Shown one piece after another: positions 30,337 through 42,500 of a stretch of 64,000 nt of DNA. Source of the stretch: Aquabacterium sp. OR-4 (GTDB taxonomy: Bacteria; Pseudomonadota; Gammaproteobacteria; Burkholderiales; Burkholderiaceae_C). The DNA lies in the NCBI RefSeq assembly GCF_025290835.2, contig NZ_JAOCQD020000002.1:620001-684000 (forward strand), written 5' to 3'. A program made the position numbers and the translations under genes. The notes beneath the pieces were generated by a model. The model did no database searches, was not told the DNA's origin, and saw only the letters and a program-made list of their open reading frames with translations. Position 1 is the stretch's first letter. Every line of letters starts with the position of its first letter.

Positions 30337-30418
30337 GCCAGTGCAAGTGGGCGCGAGCGCCGACAGTGGGCAGTAGCGTGAATTGGTGGGTCTGCACCGT
30401 CGGTTACGACCCCAAACC

Positions 30419-30446
30419 TCAAGTTGACCAAGCGCTTACCCGATAA
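30419..30446 (+). promoter_or_regulatory. Sigma-28 (FliA)-like promoter for the giant gene
   Basis: TCAAGTTG (30419-30426), 12 bases, CCCGATAA (30439-30446). The enterobacterial consensus is TAAAGTTT-N11-GCCGATAA, and TCAAG-type -35 elements are known in Pseudomonas. The -10 matches at seven of eight bases and the -35 at six of eight; the spacer is one base long. It points at the ATG at 30561, and fliA itself is 6.6 kb away on the other strand. Confidence 0.55.
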
Positions 30447-30560
30447 GGCGACGAGGAACGCGCCGAAGGTGCGGCCGCCGCCCCCCGCTGATGCGGTGGA
30501 CGGCTCCCCTCCCCCGGTTGCCTCACAGCTCCAGAAATACGTGCCGAAGGATCCAAGACC

Positions 30561-33500
30561 ATGGCCTCCAATATTCCGAACATGACGCCTGCGGAGATCG
30601 CTGCGCTGACCACGGTTCAGATCGCTGCCCTGACGGCGGCCGACTGGGCTGCCTTCAGCATCGATCAGATCGCGGCGCTCACGGCGGAGCAGATCGGTGT
30701 GATCCCGGTTCAGCGCATCGCCGTGCTCACGGCCACCCAGGTCGGAGCCTTCGACCCATCCGACTTCGCGGCGATGAACACCGCGCAGCTGCGCGGCATC
30801 GCCACCTCGGCCATGCCGGCGATGACCGCGGCCGACTTCGACGCCCTGACGCCCAGTCAGGTGCTGTCGCTCACCACCGGCCAGGTGCGGGCGATCGCCG
30901 CCACCGAGGTGGCGGCCATCTCCGGCAGCACGCTGGCGGGCTTGAGCACGCTGCAGGTCACCGCGCTGTCGACGGCCCAGCTCGCCGCGCTGACCGAAGG
31001 CCAGATGCAGAGCCTGAGCAGTGCGCAGCTGGTTTCGCTGACCACCTCCCAGCTGGTCTCGCTGGCCAGTGACGATCTGCGCTCGCTGTCGGCCGACCAG
31101 TTTGCCAACCTCACCAGCCGCCAGCTCGGCGCGCTGACCAGCAGCCAGGTGTCGAGCCTGGAGGCCACCTACCTGGCCGGGCTCAGCACCACGCAGCTGC
31201 GCGGCCTGAGCACCGCCGCCGCCGCCGGCATCGAATCGAGCGACCTGGCCTCGTTCAGCGCCGCGCAGGTGGCCGCCCTCGGCACGGCGCAGATCCGCGC
31301 GCTGGGCACCGGCACCGTGGCCGGCATGGACGCCGACACCATCGGCCGCCTCAGCGCCACCCAGGTGGCGGCCCTGAGCGCCGACCAGGTGGCGGCACTC
31401 GGCACCGACCAGCTGCAACTGCTGTCGGGTGCGCAGGTGGCGGCATTGACCAGCGCGCAGTTCGCGGCGCTGGGCGTGTCGGGCCTGAATGCGCTGACCT
31501 CGACCCAGTTCCAGGCCCTCACCAGCGTGCAGATGGGCCGCCTGAGCGCCACCCAGGTGGCCGCGCTCGAGACCGAAGACGTGGCCGCGCTCAGCGCGCT
31601 GCAGCTGCGCGGCCTGAGCACCGCCGCCATTGCCGCGCTCAACAGCGCCGAGCTGTCGGTGCTGTCGGCCAACCAGATCGTGGGCCTGACCACCACCCAG
31701 GTGCGCGCGCTCGACAGCGCCGACCTGGCCAGCCTGGGCACCAGCACGATCGCCGCGCTGGGCTCGGCCCAGATGTCGGGCCTGAGCTCGGCCCAGCTGA
31801 GCGCACTGTCGTCCGATCAGATGCAGGCGCTGACCAGCCAGCAGCTGCGCGCGCTGAGCACCGCCCAGCTCAGCAGCCTGGCCAGCGATGACCTGAACCA
31901 GCTCACCAGCACCCAGTTCCAGGCGCTCACCAGCCTGCAGGTGGCCGCGCTGACGACCAACCAGCTGCGCCAGCTCGAAGCCGAAGACCTGGCCGCGCTC
32001 GGCAGCAACCAGCTGCGCGGCGTCTCGGCCGCCGCCATCGCGGCGCTGGACAGCGACGACGTGGCCGCCCTCACCTCCGAACAGCTGCGCGCGCTCAATT
32101 CGGCGCAGCTGCGTGCCATCGAGACCGCCGACATCTCGGCCATCGACCCGGCCACGCTGGCCGGCCTGGGCTCGGCCCAGATCGGCCAGCTCACCAGTGC
32201 CCAGCTGTCGGCGCTCAGCTCCGACCAGCTGCAGACCCTGGGCACGGCCCAGCTGCGCGGCCTGAGCTCGTCGCAGATGGCCGGCCTGTCGACCGATGAC
32301 CTGAACCTCTACACGCCGGCGCAGATCGCCGCGCTGGGCACGGCGCAGATCGCCGGCATGACCAGCACGCAGATCGGTGCCCTGTCCAGCGAGCAGCTGG
32401 CCGCGCTGGGCACGCACCAGATTCGCGCCATCGACGCCGACGACGTGGCCGCGCTGAGCGGCGCCGACTTTGCCGTCTTCAGCTCGAGCCAGCTCGGCGC
32501 GCTGAGCTCGGCCCAGCTGGCCAAGCTCGACTCCTCCGATCTGGCGGGCCTGACGGTGGCGGCCATGGCCGGCCTGAGCAGCGGCCAGCTCGGCGCGCTG
32601 AGCTCGGCCCAGCTGGCCGCCTTGTCGAGCGACCAGCTGCAGGCCCTGGCCACGGCGCAGATCCTGGGCCTGAACACCGCCCAGCTGGGCCAGCTGGGCA
32701 GCGACGACCTGAACACGCTGACCAGCGCCCAGTTCGCCGCCCTGAGCACCAAGCAGATCATCGGCCTGAGCAATGCGCAGATCGGTGCGCTGGCCAGCGA
32801 CGACCTGGCCGCGCTGAGCTCGGCGCAGCTGCGCGCGCTGGGCACCCGCGGCATCGCCGCGCTCGACAGCGCCGACATGGCCGTGCTGTCGACGGCCCAG
32901 CTGGCCGCGCTGACCACCGCGCAGATCGGGGCCATCGAGACCGCCGACATCGTGGGCGTGCCCACCGCCACGCTGGCCACGCTGAACACCACCCAGATCG
33001 CCGCGCTGAGCAGCGCCCAGCTCGGCGCGCTGAGCTCCGAGCAGCTGCAGGCCCTGACCACGCACCAGCTGCGCGCGCTGAGCGCCTCGCAGCTGGCCTC
33101 GCTGTCGAGCGACGACCTCAACGTGCTGACGGCCGAGCAGCTGCAGTCGCTGACCACCGCCCGCGTGGCCTCGCTGACCTCGAACCAGCTCGACGCGCTG
33201 TCGTCTGACGACCTGCGTGCGCTGAGCACGCTGCAGATCCGCGGCCTGACCTCGGCCCAGATCGCAGCGCTGGCCACCGACACGGTCAACACCCTCACCA
33301 CCGACCAGTTCGGCGCGCTGACCAGCGTGCAGATCGCCGCGTTGAGCTCCGACCAGGTGGCCAACCTGGCCAGCGATCACCTGTCGTCGCTGAGCACCTC
33401 GCAAATCCGCGGCCTGGGCGCCGCCGACATCGCCGCGCTCGACAGCGCCGACATCGGCCTGCTCAACTCGGCCCAGATGCGGGCGCTGAGCTCGGCCCAG

Positions 33501-36500
33501 CTGCGCGCCATCGAGACCAACGACATCGTCGGACTCGACACCGAGACCCTGGCGCTGCTGAGCTCCACCCAGCTCGGCCAGTTCACCACCGCGCAGCTGG
33601 CGGCACTGGGCAGCGAGCAGCTGCAGGCCATCACCACGGCGCAGATCCGCGGCCTGGGCTCGGCGCAGATCGCCGGCCTGGACAGCACCGACCTCAACAC
33701 GCTGACCACCGCCCAGTTCGAGGCCCTGGCCAGCGTGCAGATCGCCGCGCTGAGCAGCAGCCAGCTGGGCGCGCTGAGCTCCGACAACCTGCGCGCGATG
33801 AACTCGGCGCAGATCCGCGCCATCGAGACCCGTGACCTCGCCGCCTTCGACAGCAGCGACCTCGCGGCGCTCACCAGCGGCCAGGTGCTGGCCCTGTCCT
33901 CGGCGCAGATCCGCGCCCTGGCCACCGACGACCTGCTCGGTCTGGATGTCACCGACCTCAGCGGCGCCCAGGTGGCGGCGCTCAGCAGCGCCCAGCTCGC
34001 GGCGCTGTCGTCCGACCAGCTGCGCGCCCTCACCAGCAGCCAGCTGGCGGGCCTGACCACCCAGCAGCTCGCCACGCTGGGCACCGACGACCTGCAAAGC
34101 CTCAGCAGCGACCAGTACGCGCTGCTGGGCACCCGCCAGATCGCCGCCCTGTCCAGCGCCCAGGTGGCGGCACTGGCCTCGGACGACCTGTCGCACCTCA
34201 CCAGCGCCCAGATCCGCGCCCTGGGCACCAGCATGCTGCGGGCCCTGGACAGCGCCGACATCGCCGTGCTGGGCGCCGACCAGGTGACCGGCCTGAGCAC
34301 CGCACAACTGCAGGCCATCGACAGCGCCGACATGGCCGGCCTGTCGAGCGAGGCGCTGCAGGCGCTGAGCTCGGCGCAGATCGCCGCGCTGACCTCGGCC
34401 CAGCTCACCGCGCTGGGCTCCGACCAGGTGGCCGCGCTCAGCTCGGTGCAGGTGGCCGCCATCGGCACCGCGCAGCTGGCCGCCCTGGGCACCGACGCGC
34501 TCAACGAGCTCACCGCCGCGCAGTTTGCGGCGCTGAGCACGCGCCAGATCGCCGCGCTCACCAGCGCCCAGGCCGCAGCGCTGCAGAGCGACGACCTGGC
34601 CGCCCTCAACTCGGCGCAGATCCGCGCGCTGAGCACCACCGCCATCGCGGCGCTCGACAGCGCCGACCTCCAGGCGCTGGGCACCATCCAGGTGGCCGCG
34701 CTGGGCTCGGCCCAGGTGCGGGCCATTGAAACCGCCGACCTGGCCGGTCTGGGCACCGACGACATGGCCGCGCTGAGCTCGGTGCAGGTCTCGGCCTTCA
34801 GCACCGCCCAGCTGGGCGCGCTGGGCTCCGACCAGATGCGCGCGCTCAGCAGCGTGCAGGTGGCCGGCCTGTCCACCGCGCAGCTGGCCGCCCTGGCCAC
34901 CGACGACCTGCTGGCCCTGACGACCACGCAGATCCAGGCCCTGAGCACCAGCCGCATCGCCGCGCTGAGCAACAACCAGCTCGCCGCACTGAGCAGCGAC
35001 CAGCTCCAGGCCCTGACCTCGGGCCAGGTGCGCAGCCTGAGCACCAGCCAGATCGCCAGCCTGGGCAGCGACGACCTCAACACGCTGACCGCCACCCAGT
35101 TTGCCCAGCTGACCACGGCCCAGATCGCCGGCCTGAGCAGCAGCCAGATCGGCACACTGGCCACCGACGACCTGGCCGCGCTGACCAGCGCCCAGATCGT
35201 GGCCATCGACAGCCGCGACCTGGCCGCACTCGACAGCGCCGACCTGGCCGCCCTGACCTCGATGCAGCTGGCCGCCATGCGCACCGCGCAGCTGGCCGCC
35301 ATCGACAGCGGCGACCTGGTGGGCCTGAGCACCACCTCGCTGGCCGGCCTGGCCACCGCACAGATCGCGGCGCTCACCACCGCCCAACTGGCCTCGCTGA
35401 GCTCTGACCAGCTGCGCAGCCTCACCGACACCCAGCTGCGCGGCCTGAGCTCGCTGCAGCTGTCGTCGCTGTCCACCGACGACCTCAACACCCTCACCAG
35501 CAGCCAGTTCCAGGCCCTGACCTCGGTGCAGATGGCCTTCCTGAGCAGCAGCCAGATCGGCGCGCTGCAGAGCGAAGACCTGGCCGCCCTGACCAGCGTG
35601 CAGATCCGCGCCATCGAGACCCGCGACATCGGTGCGCTCGACAGCGCCGACCTGGCCGCGCTGAGCAGCGGCCAGCTGGCCGCGCTGACCAGCGGCCAGC
35701 TGCGCGCCATCGACAGCGCCGACCTGACCGGCCTGACCACCGCCACGCTGGCCGGCCTGAGCAGCCTGCAGATCGCCACCCTGGCCACCCAGCAGCTCGC
35801 CGCCCTGGGCACCGACCAGTGGCGCGCCATGGACACCGGCCAGCTGCGCGGCCTGACCACCGCCCAGATGGCCAGCCTGGCCACCGACGACCTGGGCGCG
35901 TTCACCTCGGCCCAGCTGACCTCGCTGGCCACCGTGCAGATCAATGCGCTGACCAGTGCGCAGCTGGCGGCCTTGCCGTCGGAGAGCCTGTCGCTGTTGA
36001 ACACGGCCCAGCTGCGTGCCATCGACACCCGCAGCCTTGCCGCACTCGACACCGCCGACATCGCCGCCCTCACCTCCACGCAGCTCGGCGCCTTGAACAC
36101 GATGCAGCTGCGCGCGCTGGAGACGGCCGATGTGGCCGCGCTGAACACCACCGCCCTGCAGGGCCTGGGCAGCGCCCAGGTGGCAGCGCTGGGCAGCACC
36201 CAGCTGGCCGCACTCGGCACCGACCAGTGGCAAAGCCTGAGCAGCACGCAGCTGCGCGGCCTGAGCACCAGCCAGATGGCCAGCCTGGGCTCGGATGACC
36301 TGAATGCCCTGACCACCACCCAGATGTCGCAACTGGGCACCCACCAGCTGGCGGCTTTGACCAGCGCCCAGTTGGGCCGCATGGAGTCGGCCGACCTGGC
36401 CGGCCTGACCAGCGCCCAGCTGCGTGCGATCAGCACCCTGGCACTGACCGGCCTGGACAGCGCCGACCTGGCCGCCCTCAGCGTGGGCCAGACGGTGAAC

Positions 36501-39500
36501 ATGAGCGCCGAACAGCTGCGCGCCCTCGGCAGCGAGGATGTCGTGGGCCTGAGCACACAGGCCTTGTCGGGCCTGGGCAGCGCCCAGTTCGCGGCCATGA
36601 CCAGCGCCCAGTTCGGTGCGCTGAGCTCCGACCAGGTGGTCTCGCTCACCAGCGCCCAGCTGCGCGGCCTGGGCACGCAAGCCCTGGCCGGCCTGGCCAG
36701 TGACGACCTGAACGTGCTCACCTCGACCCAGTTCTCGCAGCTCAGCACCACGCAGATCGCGGCGCTCAGCAGCGCCCAGATGTCCAAGCTGGAGAGCACC
36801 GACCTGGCCGCCCTGACCAGCGCTCAGGTCCGCGCCATCGAGACCCGCGTGCTCGCGGCGCTCGACAGCGCCGACCTGGCCGCCCTGACCTCGGCCCAGA
36901 CCGGCGCCATGAGCTCCACCCAGCTGGCCGCGCTCGACAGCGCCGACCTGGCTGGCCTCAGCACCTCGGCCCTGTCCGGCATCGCGGCCTCGCAGATCAG
37001 CGGCTTTGGCACCGCCCAGCTGGCGGCGCTGGGCAGCGACCAATGGCGGGCGCTCGATTCGGCCCAGCTCAAGGCCCTGAGCTCGCGCCAGATCGCCCAT
37101 CTGACCAGCGAAGACCTCAACGCACTCAGCTCCAGCCAGTTGCAGGAGCTGACCACCACCCAGCTGACCGCGCTGACCAGCGCCCAGCTGGCCGGCCTGT
37201 CGTCCGACCACCTGCAGGCGCTGTCGAGCGTGCAGCTGCGCGGCCTGACCACCAGCCAGCTCGCCAGCCTGGGCTCCGACGACCTGCGCGTGCTCACCAG
37301 CGACCAGTTCTCGCAGCTCACCACGCAGCAGATCGGCGGCCTGACCAGCACCCAGCTGGCCGCACTGGAAAGCACCGACCTGGCGGCCCTGGGCTCGGGC
37401 CAGCTGCGCGCCATCGAGACCCGTGATCTCGCGGCCTTCGACAGCGCCGATCTGGCCGTGCTGAACTCCAGCCAGCTGTCCGGCCTGAGCACGGCCCAGA
37501 TCCGCGGCCTGGACAGCACCGACCTGGTGGGCCTGTCCACCGACGCGATGAGCGGCCTCAGCGCCGCCCAGATGGCCGCCTTCGGCACCGCCCAGCTGTT
37601 GTCGCTGGGCACCGACCAGTGGCGCTCGCTGTCCAGCACCCAGCTGCGCGGCCTGGGCACCGAGCAGATCGCCAACCTCGGCACCGAAGACCTGAACGCG
37701 CTGACGACCACCCAGCTGTCGGCCCTGACCACCGCCCAGATCGTGGCGCTGAGCTCGGTGCAGCTGGCCACGCTGGGCACCGAGGACATCGCCTCGCTCA
37801 CCACGGCCCAGATGCGGGCCATTGAAACGCGTGACATCGCCGGCCTGGACAGCGCCGACTTCACCGCACTCACCACCGGCCAGGTGGCCGCGCTCACCAC
37901 CGAGCAGCTGCGCGCCATCGAGAGCACCGACCTGTCGGCGATGAGCACCGCCGGCATCGCCGCCATCGCCACCGCCGGCCTGGCCGCGCTCACCACCACC
38001 CAGCTGGGCGCCATGGGCTCCGACCAGTGGCAGGCGTTGTCCAGCCTGCAGCTGCGCGGCTTGAGCACCGCCCAGCTGTCGGGCCTGAGCACCGAAGACC
38101 TTGCCGCACTCACCACCGAGCAGCTCGGCGGCCTCACCACCGACCAGCTGCGCGGCCTGACGACCTCCCAGATCGCCACGCTCGACAGCACCGATGTGGC
38201 CTCGCTGAGCTCGGCGCAGCTGCGCGGCTTCAGCACCCAGCAGATCGCGGCGCTGGACTCGTCCGACCTGTCGGGCCTGACCACGCAGCAGGCTGCAGGC
38301 CTGAGCTCTGACCAGCTGCGCGCGCTCGAAACCGCCGACCTGGGCGCCCTCAACACCAATGCGCTGGCCGCGCTGAGCACCGCCAACCTGGCGGCCTTTG
38401 CCACGGCCCAGCTGGCCGCGTTGAGCTCCGACCAGTGGCGCTCGCTGTCCACGCAGCAGGTGCGCAGCCTCACGGCCACGCAGATCGCCAACCTGACCAC
38501 CGACGATCTCGGTGCCCTCACCACCGACCAGCTGAGCAAGCTGACCAGTGACCAGCTGGTGGCGCTGACCACCAACCAGGTGGCCTCGCTCGACAGCGGC
38601 GACATCGCTTCGCTGACGACGGCCCAGCTGCGCTCGCTGACCTCGTCCGAGGTGGTGGCGCTCGACAGCGCCGACCTGGCCGCGCTCAACAGCGCCCAGG
38701 TGGCCGCACTCACGCTGACCCAGCTGCGTGCGCTGGAAACCGCCGACCTGGCGGCCATCACCACCGCCGGCATCGCCGCGCTGGCCACGGCCAACATGGC
38801 GGCCTTCTCGACGCGCCAGATCAGCGCGCTCGGCAGTGACCAGCTGCAGGCCCTGACCACCGCGCAGATCCGCGCGCTGGGCACCGACCAGCTGGTGGGC
38901 CTGGCCACCGACGACATCGTGGCGTTGCAGACCGTGCAGATCGCCGCGCTGAACACCGAGCAGCTGGCCTCGCTGAGCACGCTGCAGATCAATGCACTGC
39001 GCAGCGAAGACCTGGCCGCCCTTGGCACTGACCAGGTGCGCGCGCTGAGCACCGCCGCCGTCGCGGCCCTCGACAGCGCCGACCTGGCCGTGCTGACCTC
39101 GGTGCAGGTGGCCGCAATGTCGTCCGACCAGCTGCGCGCCATCGAGACGGCCGACCTGGCCGCGATGGTCACCGCCGCCATCATCACCCTGCCCACCGAG
39201 GCCCTCAGCGGCTTCAGTACCGCCCAGCTGGCAGTGCTGAGCAGCGACCAGTGGAAGGCCCTGACCACGCAGCAGCTGCGCGGCCTGACCACCGCCCAGG
39301 TGGCCAACATCACCACCGAAGATCTGGCCGCGCTGAGCACCGCCCAGCTGGCCGGCCTGAGCGCCGACCAGATCACCGCGCTGAGCACCACCCAGGTGGC
39401 CTCGCTCGACAGTGCCGACATCGCCGGCCTGGGCACCGACCAGATCCGCGCGATGGAAACCCGCGACATCGCCGCGCTGGACAGCGCCGACCTGGCGGCC

Positions 39501-42500
39501 CTCACGTCCAACCAGGCGGCCGCCCTCACCGGCGACCAGCTGCGGGCGCTGGAGACCGCCGACCTGGCGGCGCTGACCACCGCATCGCTGGTGGCCATCG
39601 GCGCCGACAAGATGGCCTCGCTGTCGACCCAGCAGCTCGGCGGCATGGCCAGCGACCAGCTGCGCGCGCTGACCACCGACCAGATCCGCGGGCTGACCAC
39701 GGCCCAGATCGCCTCGCTGGCCACCGATGACCTGCGCGCCCTCACCACCGAGCAGCTGTCGGTGCTCAACGACGAGCAGATCATCAGCCTGTCGACGACG
39801 CAGTTCGCCTCGATGGAAAGCGCTGACCTCGCCGCGCTCGGCTCTGACCAGGTGCGGGCGATGGAAACCCGCGACATCGCCGCGCTGGACAGCACCGACT
39901 TCGCGGCCATGACGTCCAACCACATCATGGCCCTGGGCAGCGCCCAGCTGGCGGCGATCGAGTCGGCCGACATCGTGGGCATGACCACGGCCGCGCTGTC
40001 GTCCATCAACGCCGCCAACATGGCCGCCTTCAGCACCCGCCAGCTGGCGGCGCTGGGCAGCGACCAGTTCCGCTCGCTCACCTCCGACCAGCTGGTCGGC
40101 CTGACCACCGCCCAGGTGGCCGGCCTGGGCACCGATGACCTGAATTCGCTGAGCACCACGCAGTTCGCCGCGCTGAGCTCGGCCCAGATCGCCGGCCTGA
40201 CCACGACCCAGGTGCAGGCGATGGAAAGCGCCGACCTGGCCGCACTGACCGCCGGCCAGATGGCTGCCATGAGCACCCGCGGCATCGCCGCCATCGACAG
40301 CTCGGACGCCTCGGCGCTGAACTCGGTGCAGCTGGCTGCGCTGAACACGGCCCAGATCCGCGCCTTCGAGACGGTGGATCTGACGGTGCTGGCCACCCAG
40401 GCCCTGGCGGGCCTGACCACGGTGCAGCTCACCGCTCTCAGCACCGCCCAGCTGGCAGCACTCGGCACCGACCAACTGCGCGCGCTCACCACCGAACAGG
40501 TGCAGGGCCTGAGCACGGCCCAGCTGGCCAGCCTGAGCACCGACGATCTGCGCAGCCTCACCGCTGACCAGTACGCGGCCTTCACCACCGCGCAGCTGGT
40601 GGCACTCGGCACCCAGCAGTACGCCAACCTGGAAACCAACGACCTGGCCACGCTGAGCACGAACCAGATTCGTGCCATCACCACCCAGGACATCGCCGCC
40701 TTCGACTCGGCCGACCTGGCTGTGCTGAGCGCCGACCAGGTCGGCGCGCTGACCTCGGCGCAGATGCGGGCCATCGAGTCGTCCGACATCGGCGGCCTCA
40801 CGGTCAATGCCATGGCCGGCCTGGGCACCAGCCAGATCGCCGCCCTGACCACCGGCCAGCTCGGCGCGATGGGCAGCGACCAGCTGCAGTCCCTCACCGC
40901 CACCCAGCTCTCGGCGCTGAGCACGGCCCAGCTGTCCGGCCTGGACAGCGCCGACCTGAACACGCTGACCGCCGACCAGTTCACCTGGCTGAGCACGACG
41001 CAGATCGCCGGCCTGACGACGCTGCAGTTCTCCACCATCGACAGCACCGACCTGGTGGCCCTGACCACCGCCCAGGTGCGCGCCATCGAGACCCGCGACA
41101 TCGCCGCGCTGGCCTCCGAGGACGTGACCGCGCTGACCGGCACCCAGCTGGCCGCGCTGAGCACGGCCCAGGTGCGCGCCATCGATTCGGGTGACATCTC
41201 GGGCATCGGTGTCAGCGCGCTGTCCAGCCTGGGCTCGCTGCAGATTGCCGCGCTGTCCACCGCCCAGCTCGAGGCCATGGGCAGCGACCAGATCCGCGCC
41301 CTCAGCGCCGATCAGCTGGCCGGCCTGAGCACGGTGCAGCTGGGCAGCCTGGGCAGCGACGACCTGAACGCGCTGACCGCCAGCCAGTTCCAGCTGCTGA
41401 GCACGCTGCAGATCGCCGGCCTGACCTCGCTGCAGCTGAGCACGCTGGAATCGACCGACCTGCTGGCCCTGAGCCCGGCCCAGGTGGCCGCCATCGAGAC
41501 CCGCGACCTCGTGGCCCTCGACAGCGCCGACTGGGCGGCCATGAACGCCAACTTCGTCAGCAGCCTGACCACCGCCCAGGTGCGCGCCATCGAGTCCGGC
41601 GACATCATCGGCATCGGTGAATCGGCCCTGTCCGGCCTCAGCTCGCTGCAGGTGGCCGCACTGTCCACCGTGCAGCTCGGCGCCATGGGCTCCGACCAGC
41701 TGCAGGACCTGAGCCAGCAGCAGATCGGCGGCCTGACCACAGCGCAAGTGGCTTCGCTGTCCACCGAAGACCTGAACACCCTCACGGCCACGCAGATCGG
41801 CTACCTGGGCACGGCGCAGATCGCCGCGCTGGGCACCGAGCAGGTGGCCAACCTGGAGAGCACCGACCTGGCCGCCCTCAGCGCCACCCAGGTGGCGGCC
41901 CTGAGCACCCGTGCCATCGTCGCCCTCGATACGGCCGATGCCAACCTGCTCAGTGCCGGCCAGGTGGCCGGCCTGACCACTGCCCAGGTGCGGGCGATGG
42001 AGACCGCTGACCTCGCCGCGCTGTCGGCCTCGGGCTTCGCCGCCCTGCATTCGGGCCACATCGCCGCGCTGGGCACCGACCAGCTGGGCGCGCTGACCAG
42101 CGATCAGCTGCAGGATCTGAGCAACGCCCAGCTCGCCGGCCTGACCACCGCGCAGGTGGCCAAGCTGGCCACCGAAGACCTGAACGCGCTCACGGCCAGC
42201 CAGTTCCAGGCCCTGACCACCCGCCAGATCGCCGCGCTGAGCACCGAACAGGTGACCAAGCTCGAAACCGCCGACCTGGCCGCGCTGAGCTCGGCCCAGA
42301 TGCGTGCATTGAGCGCCGCCAGCCTCACCGCGATGGACAGCACTGACCTCGGCGTGCTGTCGGCCGAGCAGCTCTCGGGCCTGAGCTCGACCCAGTTGAA
42401 GGCCATCGAAAGCAGCGACATCGCCAGTCTCGCGGTGAGTGCCGTGCGCGGCCTCACCTCCACGCAGATCGCGGTGCTGGCAACCGACCAGGTGGCCGGT

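Larger units (their letters stand above)
30223..30560. other. 338-bp divergent intergenic region between flhB and the giant gene
   Basis: No gene seen. It holds a possible sigma-70 promoter for flhB (minus strand), a sigma-28-like promoter toward the giant gene (plus strand), about 115 bases of leader, and a strong Shine-Dalgarno (GAAGGA, 30546-30551) nine bases before the giant ATG. Confidence 0.8.
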
